Below, piece after piece: positions 1 to 6,263 of a DNA stretch of 38,100 nucleotides. The notes beneath the pieces are model-generated. The model ran no database searches, was not told the origin of the DNA, and saw only the letters and a program-made list of their open reading frames with translations. Positions within the stretch are counted from its first letter, which is position 1. Every line of letters begins with the position of its first letter. Position numbers and translations under genes: made by a program. Origin of the DNA: an uncultured Clostridia bacterium (GTDB taxonomy: Bacteria; Bacillota; Clostridia; UBA1381); NCBI GenBank assembly GCA_905236685.1, contig CAJOPD010000087.1:1-38100 (forward strand), given 5' to 3'.

Positions 1-379
1 ATTCCATTTCGAACCTTTTAATCCATTTTAGTATATCGTCATATTGCATTTTTCCGATTTCAACAGAACGACCAAGCTTTACTACATCATCATTACTAAA
101 AGTCATTCTAATTCCGCCAACCTCTAAAGAGGTCAGCATAACGTACAAGCCCATACGTGTATTTACGCAAGCGAATGTGCGATTTGTAATAAGCAAAAGT
201 CCCAAAGCTGCAGCTTTTTCCTCTTTTGTTTTATATAATTCTTCACCTTCGGATTCGGCATAAGTATTTTCCAAAATACTATCCAAAAGCTCTAAATCTG
301 TTTCTCCAACTGCTTCACTTATTTCCTGTGATAGTATTTGATACAGCAAAAGCACCTTTTCTTTATCAAATTTAATCAT
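1..379 (-). CDS. Doc/Fic-family (death-on-curing) toxin, partial, degenerate active site
   Basis: The reading frame starts at an ATG overlapping the antitoxin stop (ATGA) and runs off the left edge; 126 codons are visible. The protein starts MIKFDKEKVLLLYQILSQ and continues with an ELLDSIL segment and a GLLLITNRTF...GLYVML segment, which fits death-on-curing toxins. Active family members carry HxFx(D/E)GNKR, whose His is needed for catalysis and which in phage P1 Doc transfers phosphate to EF-Tu. Here the segment reads R-T-F-A-C-V-N-T-R: His is replaced by Arg, the acidic residue by Cys and Gly by Val, while Phe, Asn and Arg remain. I infer a probably inactive toxin relic or a repurposed protein. 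The family call rests on gene order and this alignment by eye. Confidence 0.75.
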   Translation of the reverse strand, partial: MIKFDKEKVLLLYQILSQEISEAVGETDLELLDSILENTYAESEGEELYKTKEEKAAALGLLLITNRTFACVNTRMGLYVMLTSLEVGGIRMTFSNDDVVKLGRSVEIGKMQYDDILKWIKRFEME

Positions 380-618
380 TTTCCAAGCTCCGTAAACGCA
401 GATTTATACCTGTTCAGGACTCTTTTTGCCGCTACTTCAATCTTTTCATCATCGGTAATCTCAAAATAATCATTTGAATCAATATCAATTACCAAAAATT
501 TAGGCTTATTGTTTTTGAATATAACAGCCTGACCGTTATTTTCTGCAAGTTTTGCCACTTTTGAAAAATTTTGGTTTGCTTCCGTCATAGTTGTTATCTT
601 ATTTGTATCTATATGCAT
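376..618 (-). CDS. Phd/YefM-family antitoxin
   Basis: This 80-residue protein has the typical Phd/YefM layout. The N-terminal DNA-binding and dimerisation part contains TEANQNFSKVAKLAENNG, followed by a strand with VIFKNNKPKFLVID and a variable acidic-then-basic C-terminus that would bind and neutralise the toxin. A GGGAGG ribosome binding site lies six bases before the ATG. Its stop overlaps the start of the Doc-like gene by four bases, so the two are translationally coupled as in phd-doc operons. Antitoxins of this family usually repress their own operon. The antitoxin looks intact although the toxin partner appears to have lost its active site. Confidence 0.85.
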   Translation of the reverse strand: MHIDTNKITTMTEANQNFSKVAKLAENNGQAVIFKNNKPKFLVIDIDSNDYFEITDDEKIEVAAKRVLNRYKSAFTELGK

Positions 619-672
619 AGTATACCTCCCTTTCCTTAATCGTAAAATGGTTTTGTTACGTCATATATCCTT

Positions 673-701
673 TTTATAATTATCTCTTCTTTTTATTACA
701 A
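673..701 (-). promoter_or_regulatory. Candidate promoter for the phd-doc pair
   Basis: On the minus strand TTGTAA and TATAAA are separated by 17 bases, about 55 bases upstream of the antitoxin start and overlapping the end of the preceding ORF. The match to sigma-A consensus is moderate (4/6 and 5/6). No operator was identified. Confidence 0.4.
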
Positions 702-1369
702 ATACTCATTTGGGCAAAGCAGTAGTTGTCGTTCCAATCTTTTTCAGGATTGCTTGCCCAGATACATTTTTCCTTGAAGAAAGACCAAGGACCTACAAAA
801 TAACTTTCGCCTTCTTTTAAGTGATGCGGTCCTAACATATTCCGAAGGTTATTGATAAGTGTGATTTCTGTCTTAACCCTGCCGTTTACGCCAAAATCAC
901 TAAGAGGAAGTCTGTTATCGGTAAGCATAACCTTTTCGGTATCTCCGATTTTGATTTTAACTGCGTTTATTCCCTTTATATCAAGTTCCAATACGGGATT
1001 TTCGCCCTCTATATCAAGTTCTGTTTCAAGCACCATCTCTCCTGCGAAGAAGGGATAGCCCTGCTGTTCGATATTTAGAGGTTTTAATATAAGGTATTGT
1101 TCTCTGCCTCCATTTAGTATGACGATAATTCTCATACTTTCCTTGATGCTTCGGATATCGTCTATTAAATCAAATATAGAGGATAAGGTAACAGCACTTG
1201 CGGCAATTATAACAACATCAGTCTTTTGTGCATTTTGTTCTGCATAGCTTAAAAGCTGTACCGAAGTCACCGCATTTTCTGCTTCAAATATAAGGTCATT
1301 CTTTACAAATGCTTTCTGCAGAGCTTCCTGCAAGTGCGTTTCTCCAAATAAAGTTAAAACCCCCGTCAT
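680..1369 (-). CDS. Hybrid ORF: ATPase-type receiver-like N-terminus joined to a glycoside hydrolase C-terminus
   Basis: The 229-residue ORF seems to be two unrelated pieces in one frame. Residues 1 to about 92 (from MTGVLTLFGE to LNGGREQYL) resemble the pseudo-receiver N-terminus of AAA ATPases carried by clostridial integrative elements, with a predicted hydrophobic strand VVIIAASAV. Residues from about 93 (ILKPLNIEQQGYPFFAGEM) to the end look like the C-terminal beta-sandwich of a large glycoside hydrolase: GINAVKIKIG, LTDNRLPLSDF, LINNLRNMLGPHHL and WNDNYCFAQMS. Neither half would be functional alone, since the P-loop ATPase domain and the glycosidase catalytic domain are both absent. I infer a deletion or recombination that joined two genes, with the join near positions 1070 to 1095. 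The start lies one base after the stop of the upstream toxin-like gene. Family assignments are from memory of the families, not from a search. Confidence 0.55.
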   Translation of the reverse strand: MTGVLTLFGETHLQEALQKAFVKNDLIFEAENAVTSVQLLSYAEQNAQKTDVVIIAASAVTLSSIFDLIDDIRSIKESMRIIVILNGGREQYLILKPLNIEQQGYPFFAGEMVLETELDIEGENPVLELDIKGINAVKIKIGDTEKVMLTDNRLPLSDFGVNGRVKTEITLINNLRNMLGPHHLKEGESYFVGPWSFFKEKCIWASNPEKDWNDNYCFAQMSICNKKKR

Positions 1370-1370
1370 A

Positions 1371-1751
1371 TCATATTTCCTCCAAGTTTTCCATAGGATT
1401 TAAGGCTTTTGCCTTTTGCTCGTTTAACAGCTTGACTGTAAATTCAAGTGCATTTTCTGTATCCTTTCTGTCCCGCTTTTGAAAAGCGTGAAGCAGAATA
1501 ACATTATTATCCGCCATATAAAATATTATTCTTATCATTGTCCGTGCAGACCGTAATCTTATTTCATAAAGCTCCTTATATCGTTCCGTGCCGAAATGCT
1601 TTATATACGGCTCACACAAAATATTTTTCTCATCTTCGAGATATGCCTTCATAAACTCAAATTTCTTTTTCATTTTTGGCTGTGCTGTTTCTAAAAATAC
1701 TTTTACGGAATTTTTCTTTTCATTGTCAGTAAGTATGTAAATTTTTCTCAT
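1371..1751 (-). CDS. Phage-derived Gp49-like / RelE-superfamily toxin-like protein
   Basis: This 126-residue protein fits the Gp49-like (HigB-type) branch of RelE mRNA interferases, which cleave mRNA at the ribosome. The N-terminal helices are Lys-rich. The core has a FGTERYKELYEIRLRSA segment, then TMIRIIFYMADNNVILLHAFQKRD, the usual family pattern of a beta sheet with basic residues leading to a conserved hydrophobic-F-x-K motif. In HigBA systems an HTH antitoxin gene normally follows; here the hybrid ORF follows by one base, so no antitoxin is visible next to it. The start codon overlaps the stop of the small Cys-rich gene (ATGA). It may be an orphan toxin, or its antitoxin may have been lost in the rearrangement. 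Confidence 0.7.
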   Translation of the reverse strand: MRKIYILTDNEKKNSVKVFLETAQPKMKKKFEFMKAYLEDEKNILCEPYIKHFGTERYKELYEIRLRSARTMIRIIFYMADNNVILLHAFQKRDRKDTENALEFTVKLLNEQKAKALNPMENLEEI

Positions 1752-1951
1752 AGCTTGTCCGTCCTTCGCTTTAATACTATTTTTTCTCCTGTTTCAAGAA
1801 AATGTTTATAATCAATAGGAGGATAGCGTTTGCTATCCTCCGAAAACCGTTCGTGCGTTTTATAGAACGAACAATTGCCTCTTTCACATAACTTCTCATT
1901 CAAAATACTGCAACATCGCCCTTGATTTGCAAAGCAGTCCTTAAAGCTCAA
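1748..1951 (-). CDS. Small Cys-rich protein of unknown function
   Basis: I place the start at a TTG (1949-1951) because GAGGTG sits six bases upstream at 1958-1963; longer in-frame versions begin in sequence lacking a ribosome binding site. The resulting 67-residue protein begins SFKDCFANQGRCC after the initiator and contains C-x6-CC and C-x4-C spacings followed by SFYKTHERF. Similar short proteins of the form CFAN...C...C..C.FYKT are common in clostridial genomes, often near mobile elements, and the Cys pattern suggests a small metal-binding knuckle. It is first in a tight cluster with the toxin-like gene (four-base overlap) and the hybrid ORF. No specific function can be given. Confidence 0.6.
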   Translation of the reverse strand: MSFKDCFANQGRCCSILNEKLCERGNCSFYKTHERFSEDSKRYPPIDYKHFLETGEKIVLKRRTDKL

Positions 1952-2029
1952 TATATTCACCTCTAAATTCAAATTAAAAAGAAGCACAAAATATGCTTCT
2001 TTCCTCGCAACGCAAAAAATCACGATAAC

Positions 2030-2058
2030 ATTATATCACGGTCAAAATGTAATGAAAA
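2030..2058 (-). promoter_or_regulatory. Candidate promoter for the Cys-rich/toxin-like/hybrid cluster
   Basis: A perfect TATAAT (2030-2035) lies 17 bases downstream of a weak TTTTCA -35 element (2053-2058), with transcription toward lower coordinates. It precedes the TTG start at 1951 by about 80 bases. Confidence 0.45.
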
Positions 2059-2139
2059 CCCCAAAACCGTGTTTTTTTAATATATTTTTTATGATTGGTT
2101 TTGTAAGTTCCTTTACTGTTATTGTAAAATCTATATACT

Positions 2140-2289
2140 TTATTCCAATATATTTATTACATCGACATTCCTTATTCTTGCGTAATTTATTGTATTTTGT
2201 GTCCCTTCTTTAATACAACTATAAAATATATCAGATGAATCTGCGGTCATTATTAGTATTGGTAAAATTAGCGGGAATGGATAGTAATT
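2140..2289 (-). pseudogene. Short remnant ORF downstream of the TIR gene, possibly SLOG-like C-terminus
   Basis: After the TIR stop, a 49-codon open frame without a credible start reads PFPLILPILIMTADSS and then GTQNTINYARIRNVDVINI before a TAA at 2140-2142. The pattern G-T-x-N-T-x-x-Y-A followed by a Val/Ile-rich strand resembles the C-terminal part of SLOG (DprA/DUF1273-like) Rossmann domains. The TIR gene ends in AAAGGAG, a good ribosome binding site for a coupled downstream gene, but the frames that could start there end within about 12 to 20 codons. I infer a truncated or frameshifted gene body. The protein family is uncertain. Confidence 0.3.
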
Positions 2290-2302
2290 TCAAGCTGTAC
2301 AA

Positions 2303-3514
2303 TCACTCCTTTGATCGATTTGTTATTTCCTTTCCTTTGATTAGTGCTAACTTTTTATAATTTGGGTCAGTAAACCATTTTTCTTTCATCTGTACAAGTT
2401 CAAAGGTTTTATTATCAATATCACTCTTTTTAATTACATATATCGGTCTTTTCAACACAGAAAAATAATTTAGTTCATATTTGCACCAAACAGAATTTAG
2501 TGAATGTTCTGATTCTACAAAAATCAATGCGTTAGATTGTTCTAATCTTTTCTCTATAACCTTAAGTGTCGCTTCACATACCAGATGTCTTTTTAAGTAA
2601 TCAACATCATTAATCCAATCACAAAAAACATCCCGGCCTTTACTGTTTTCAAACATAATTAAGTCTTGTACAGAATCTCGATCTTTACTACTGTGAGATA
2701 TAAAATAATCGTATTTTTTTAGCTTTTGTTCTTTTGAATTTTCTATTCTATATTCTAATTCTTCTGGATTTTCGGGAATTCTATATATCTGTTTTGCATA
2801 TACATTTTTTAGAAAATTCTTTCTCTTTTTATTTCTTGTATGCACTTGCATATATTTTTGCTTTCTCACCCGTATGGGATAGTTAAAACTCTGCAAGTGA
2901 AAAAAAGCTTCCCAACGCAATTGCTGATTTATTTCTGTATCATTTAACTTAAAGAAAAATCGGATTATCTTAGGGCTGTAGTACTTTTTAAGTTCAAGCA
3001 AAATATACACTTTATCTTGCTGTGTTGTATTTTTTCTCTCATATAAACCAATTAGTTGGTCAATGAACGCCGGTGTAACTTGTTGAGTCTTCTTTAACGC
3101 CTTTTCGATTTTTAGGTTAATTTTTTCAATTTTTGGTTTCCTCTTAGCCCATAACGCACTTTGAGCTGCAGTCTGTGCATCTTCTGAATAATTGTTTTCC
3201 CATATTGTTTTATAATCATCAGATAATATTTTCTTAAATATGAATACATTTTTAAGCAAAATCTCCGGCTTATCCATATTATAACGATTTTTCCCAAAGT
3301 TCCTTTTTATATATTTATCTTTTGTTTTATAATATGAATATTTATCCTCGACAGCTTTCCACTCATGCGGATAATACTTCTTTAATAGTTCTATTATGTC
3401 ATTTTCAGTATATTCTTGTGGCAAAACAGGTTGTAAAGTTTCAATTTGTTTAGACCACATATTAATAATATCTCTAATTTCGTGTTCAAAAATATGTTTT
3501 GTTACTCCTGCCAT
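2303..3514 (-). CDS. TIR-domain protein with uncharacterised N-terminal region (possible defence effector)
   Basis: The C-terminal part, from about residue 268 of the ATG-initiated protein, is a TIR domain: KKYDYFISHSSKD at its start (strand A and the BB-type loop), a DVFCDWINDVDYL segment, SNALIFVESEHSLNS and then WCKYELNYF, where the Glu matches the catalytic Glu of NAD-hydrolysing bacterial TIRs. The first roughly 260 residues are helical, rich in Lys, Tyr and Trp, with no transmembrane segment or signal peptide and no domain I recognise. Bacterial TIR proteins of this layout often deplete NAD or make signalling nucleotides in anti-phage systems. The ATG at 3512-3514 is preferred to the TTG three codons upstream because GGGAAG is only one base before the TTG but ten before the ATG. 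The gene is visibly AT-richer than its neighbours and lies 70 bases after the IreB-like gene. A defence role is inferred from the domain and context. Confidence 0.8.
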   Translation of the reverse strand: MAGVTKHIFEHEIRDIINMWSKQIETLQPVLPQEYTENDIIELLKKYYPHEWKAVEDKYSYYKTKDKYIKRNFGKNRYNMDKPEILLKNVFIFKKILSDDYKTIWENNYSEDAQTAAQSALWAKRKPKIEKINLKIEKALKKTQQVTPAFIDQLIGLYERKNTTQQDKVYILLELKKYYSPKIIRFFFKLNDTEINQQLRWEAFFHLQSFNYPIRVRKQKYMQVHTRNKKRKNFLKNVYAKQIYRIPENPEELEYRIENSKEQKLKKYDYFISHSSKDRDSVQDLIMFENSKGRDVFCDWINDVDYLKRHLVCEATLKVIEKRLEQSNALIFVESEHSLNSVWCKYELNYFSVLKRPIYVIKKSDIDNKTFELVQMKEKWFTDPNYKKLALIKGKEITNRSKE

Positions 3515-3584
3515 GATTATCAAGCTTCCCTTTTATTTATCTTTATGAATTTTTTATATACCCTCTTGAATTAATGTATATATC

Positions 3585-3788
3585 TCATTGCAATATCTTT
3601 CTTTCATAGTATTCCTTTACTGCTGCTCTTTCAAGAGCTTGTATCTTGTCCCTTGCCCCGTTATGCTTTGTTATATATTTAGGATCGCCAATGGCAAGAT
3701 ATGCACTTATCTGCTCACGAGGGCTGTATCCTGCCTTCTTTAAGGCTGATACAATTTCTTTCATAATCTCATTTGTTTCATAGTTCAT
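3585..3788 (-). CDS. IreB-family (DUF965-like) small protein, short form
   Basis: The 67-residue protein carries the IreB core: EIVSALKKAGYSPREQISAY followed by GDPKYITKHNGARDKIQALE. Full-length chromosomal IreB proteins of Firmicutes have an extra N-terminal extension with the Thr phosphorylated by the IreK/PrkC kinase; that part is absent here, so the regulatory phosphosite is probably missing. The gene overlaps the yolD-like gene by 11 bases and has GGAG nine bases before its ATG. Its place behind a Y-family polymerase and YolD matches cassettes I associate with mobile elements. Its role there is unknown; a cofactor or regulator of the polymerase module is only a guess. Confidence 0.7.
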   Translation of the reverse strand: MNYETNEIMKEIVSALKKAGYSPREQISAYLAIGDPKYITKHNGARDKIQALERAAVKEYYERKILQ

Positions 3789-4191
3789 CAGGAAAATCTC
3801 CGTCTATTTGTAAAATATCAGAAAAGTAAATTTCCGTTTTATCTTTGAATATGATTTTCTTGTAAATATCATCAATTATGCGGATTATGCCTGTCTTTAC
3901 AGCATATTCTCCGCCCTCTTTTCTACTGTCGGGAACAAAATACGTTACGCTGAATTCTTCTTTTAGCTTGTTTTCAGCAATATAGTTTAATTTTCGATTC
4001 AAATGGTTTATTTCTCCCTCGCTAAGCTCAAGCTTTGTGTCCGTCAGTCTGGCAGTTTCCTTAACATCATCGGAATATCCGGAAAGGGACATATACGGAG
4101 CAAACTGTGCCGCTCTGTCAATCATAGACATCTGTTTTCGCGTAGCTGACTTATGATGCGGAAGATTTATTATATCGTCATATTTACCCAT
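3778..4191 (-). CDS. YolD-like family protein
   Basis: The 137-residue protein starts MGKYDDIINLPHHKS and contains TRKQMSMIDRAAQFAPYMSL and a GYSDDVKETARLTD segment, which is the YolD-like signature. YolD-like proteins are found next to UmuC/UvrX-type polymerases on plasmids, phages and integrative elements and are thought to be counterparts of UmuD. AAGGAG lies five bases before the ATG and overlaps the stop of the polymerase gene, so the two are coupled. The C-terminal half, with FVPDSRKEGGEYAV and IIFKDKTEIYFSDIL, fits the small beta domain typical of this family. Confidence 0.85.
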   Translation of the reverse strand: MGKYDDIINLPHHKSATRKQMSMIDRAAQFAPYMSLSGYSDDVKETARLTDTKLELSEGEINHLNRKLNYIAENKLKEEFSVTYFVPDSRKEGGEYAVKTGIIRIIDDIYKKIIFKDKTEIYFSDILQIDGDFPDEL

Positions 4192-4193
4192 TT

Positions 4194-5705
4194 CTACTCC
4201 TTATGACCTCCCACCATTTTATTCCTTTCAATAGTGGTTGCCCCCTCTTTAAGATTCATACCTTTAATAATGGCATTCTTGCCAAACTGTTCCTTTATCT
4301 CAATCATAGCCTTTTGTATCCGCTTTTCCTTTGACAGCTTTTCCGCTTCTTTTTCCCTATCTTTTAAAACCTGTTCATACTGCGTGAACAGGTCAAGCTG
4401 TTCATAAAGGATTTTTTCTTCAACCGCTGTTTCAGGCATGATGTGATTTGCCGTTATATTCACGCGTCTTATCAAAAGGTCTGGATTTACCTCTTTATCA
4501 TATACCGAAAGTGTTGCGTTTGTTATAAGCTTTGACGATGCCGTGAATTTTCCGACATTACCTGTACCGTGAGCGTGCTTCGGAACGCTTCTTCCGTAAA
4601 AATCCTTTGTTACTTCAACTTTGTATTTGCTTTTTATATCTATATTCGTTAAGTTTTCTATATCATAGCCTATTGTGAGAACTATTTGGTCTGTAACAAG
4701 CTCTTTTCTTACCAAATCAAGTGCTAACAGATCCGCCATTTCCTGAACAATCAGTCTGCCTTTTTGGAAATCATACGGGCTTTGCAGGACTTGTCCGGAA
4801 CTTATGCAATTATTTCTCGGTTTATACTTTCTGACATCTGCCATTGTGCAAGGTTCATAGCCCCATGCGTGGTCTATCAAAAGCTCTGCATTTATACCGA
4901 ACACTCTGTATAGATTATCTTCTCCCGCCTTTGAAAGCGAACATCTTGCAATATCGCCCATTGTAAAAAGGCACATCTTTTCAAGCTTTGCGGCATATCC
5001 CTTTCCGACACGCCAGAAGTCTGTTATGGGCGTATGCTCCCAAAGGCGTTTTCTATAGCTCATTTCATCAAGTGTCGAAATCCGAACACCGTTTTCGTCA
5101 GGCTCTATATGCTTGGCATCAATATCCATAGCGACCTTTGCAAGATACATATTTGTACCTATTCCCGCTGTTGCAGTTATACCTGTTGTTTTCAAAACAT
5201 CCAAAATGACAGTCATAGCGAATTCCTTCGGTGTCATTTTATAGCCTTTTAAGTAATCGGTTATGTCCATGAAGACTTCGTCAACCGAATATACCAAAAT
5301 ATCTTCAGGTGCAATATATTTTAAGTAAATCTCATAAATCCTTGTACTGTATTTCATATACAGCGACATTCTCGGCGTTGCAACAATATATGATACTTCA
5401 AGCTTAGGATTTGCTTTCAGTTCATCGTCACTATATGATTCGCCCTCAAATTTACCGACCTTTCTTATTCTGTCGGCATTTACTTCTTTAATTCTTTGCA
5501 CCACTTCAAAAAGCCTTGATCTGCCCTTTATCCCGTATGATTTTATCGCCGGACTGGCAGCAAGGCATATTGTTTTTTCCGTTCTTGAATTATCGGCTAC
5601 AACAAGATTTGTTTTAAGCGGATCAAGTCCCCGTTCAACACATTCAACCGACGAGTAAAATGATTTAAGGTCGATACAAAGATATATCCTGTTCTTCAAA
5701 ATCAT
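4194..5705 (-). CDS. Y-family DNA polymerase (UmuC/UvrX-like translesion polymerase)
   Basis: This is a translesion DNA polymerase that copies past damaged bases. Palm motifs are intact: IYLCIDLKSFYSSVE with Asp12, and VYSVDEVFMDIT with Asp142 and Glu143, the metal-binding carboxylates. The finger and thumb parts follow (TGITATAGIGTNMYLAKVAMD, then a helix-hairpin-helix-like FWRVGKGYAAKLEKM), and a little-finger region. At 503 residues it is longer than DinB (about 350 to 410); the extra part is a charged C-terminal tail (EKEAEKLSKEKRIQKAM). The ATG has GGAGG almost directly against it; a TTG two codons in (5697-5699) has better spacing and may be the real start. YolD-like and IreB-like genes follow with coupling. 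I see no clear LexA box upstream. Confidence 0.9.
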   Translation of the reverse strand: MILKNRIYLCIDLKSFYSSVECVERGLDPLKTNLVVADNSRTEKTICLAASPAIKSYGIKGRSRLFEVVQRIKEVNADRIRKVGKFEGESYSDDELKANPKLEVSYIVATPRMSLYMKYSTRIYEIYLKYIAPEDILVYSVDEVFMDITDYLKGYKMTPKEFAMTVILDVLKTTGITATAGIGTNMYLAKVAMDIDAKHIEPDENGVRISTLDEMSYRKRLWEHTPITDFWRVGKGYAAKLEKMCLFTMGDIARCSLSKAGEDNLYRVFGINAELLIDHAWGYEPCTMADVRKYKPRNNCISSGQVLQSPYDFQKGRLIVQEMADLLALDLVRKELVTDQIVLTIGYDIENLTNIDIKSKYKVEVTKDFYGRSVPKHAHGTGNVGKFTASSKLITNATLSVYDKEVNPDLLIRRVNITANHIMPETAVEEKILYEQLDLFTQYEQVLKDREKEAEKLSKEKRIQKAMIEIKEQFGKNAIIKGMNLKEGATTIERNKMVGGHKE

Positions 5706-5751
5706 TCCTCCTCGTCTTTTTTACAGTTATTTTTCCGCATTTTCGCAAAAT

Positions 5752-6231
5752 TTATAATTCTTTTATGTACCTTACATCACAGGCAAAATGCTCTGTTTTT
5801 ACTAATGGCTCATACACTCTTTTAAATCCGTATTTTTCATAAAACTTTTGTGCCGCCGTCATATTTTCTAATGTTTCCAAATAACATTTGTTATAATAAT
5901 TCTTTGCATAATCTAAAGCTATTTCCATTAGTTTATGCGATAGTCCTGTTCCTCGTGCCTCGGATAGACAATACATTTTCTGAAGTTCGCATACGCCGTC
6001 AAGTTCTTCTAATTTTCCTATTCCGACACCTCCGATTAGTCGGTCAAACTCATCTGTTGCTACCCAATATTTATTGCCTTCGGAATTATAGATTTCGAAA
6101 AATCTTCCCAAATCAGGATCAGCCCATGCAGTTCCCTCATGATTCGCTCCAAATTCAATTAAACAGACTCTTATTAGCTCTTCTACTCCTTTATTATCCT
6201 TTTCTGCAATTTCTCTGATTTTATATTCCAT
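5752..6231 (-). CDS. GNAT-family N-acetyltransferase
   Basis: The 159-residue protein has the GNAT fold signature: a central strand LIGGVGIGKLEE, the acetyl-CoA pyrophosphate-binding loop ARGTGLSHKLMEIAL, and the C-terminal MTAAQKFYEKYGFKRV motif B. It would transfer an acetyl group from acetyl-CoA to an amine that the sequence does not reveal. The ATG at 6229-6231 is chosen over the GTG directly before it because GGAGG is seven bases upstream of the ATG. It follows the unknown gene by 32 bases in the same direction and precedes the polymerase module by 46. Confidence 0.88.
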   Translation of the reverse strand: MEYKIREIAEKDNKGVEELIRVCLIEFGANHEGTAWADPDLGRFFEIYNSEGNKYWVATDEFDRLIGGVGIGKLEELDGVCELQKMYCLSEARGTGLSHKLMEIALDYAKNYYNKCYLETLENMTAAQKFYEKYGFKRVYEPLVKTEHFACDVRYIKEL

Positions 6232-6263
6232 CACATAACCTCCAACACATCAAAGGAATTGTT

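Noticed and set aside
5706-5751. LexA box before the UmuC-like polymerase
   Set aside because: No sequence close to the Gram-positive LexA consensus (CGAAC-N4-GTTCG) could be found there.
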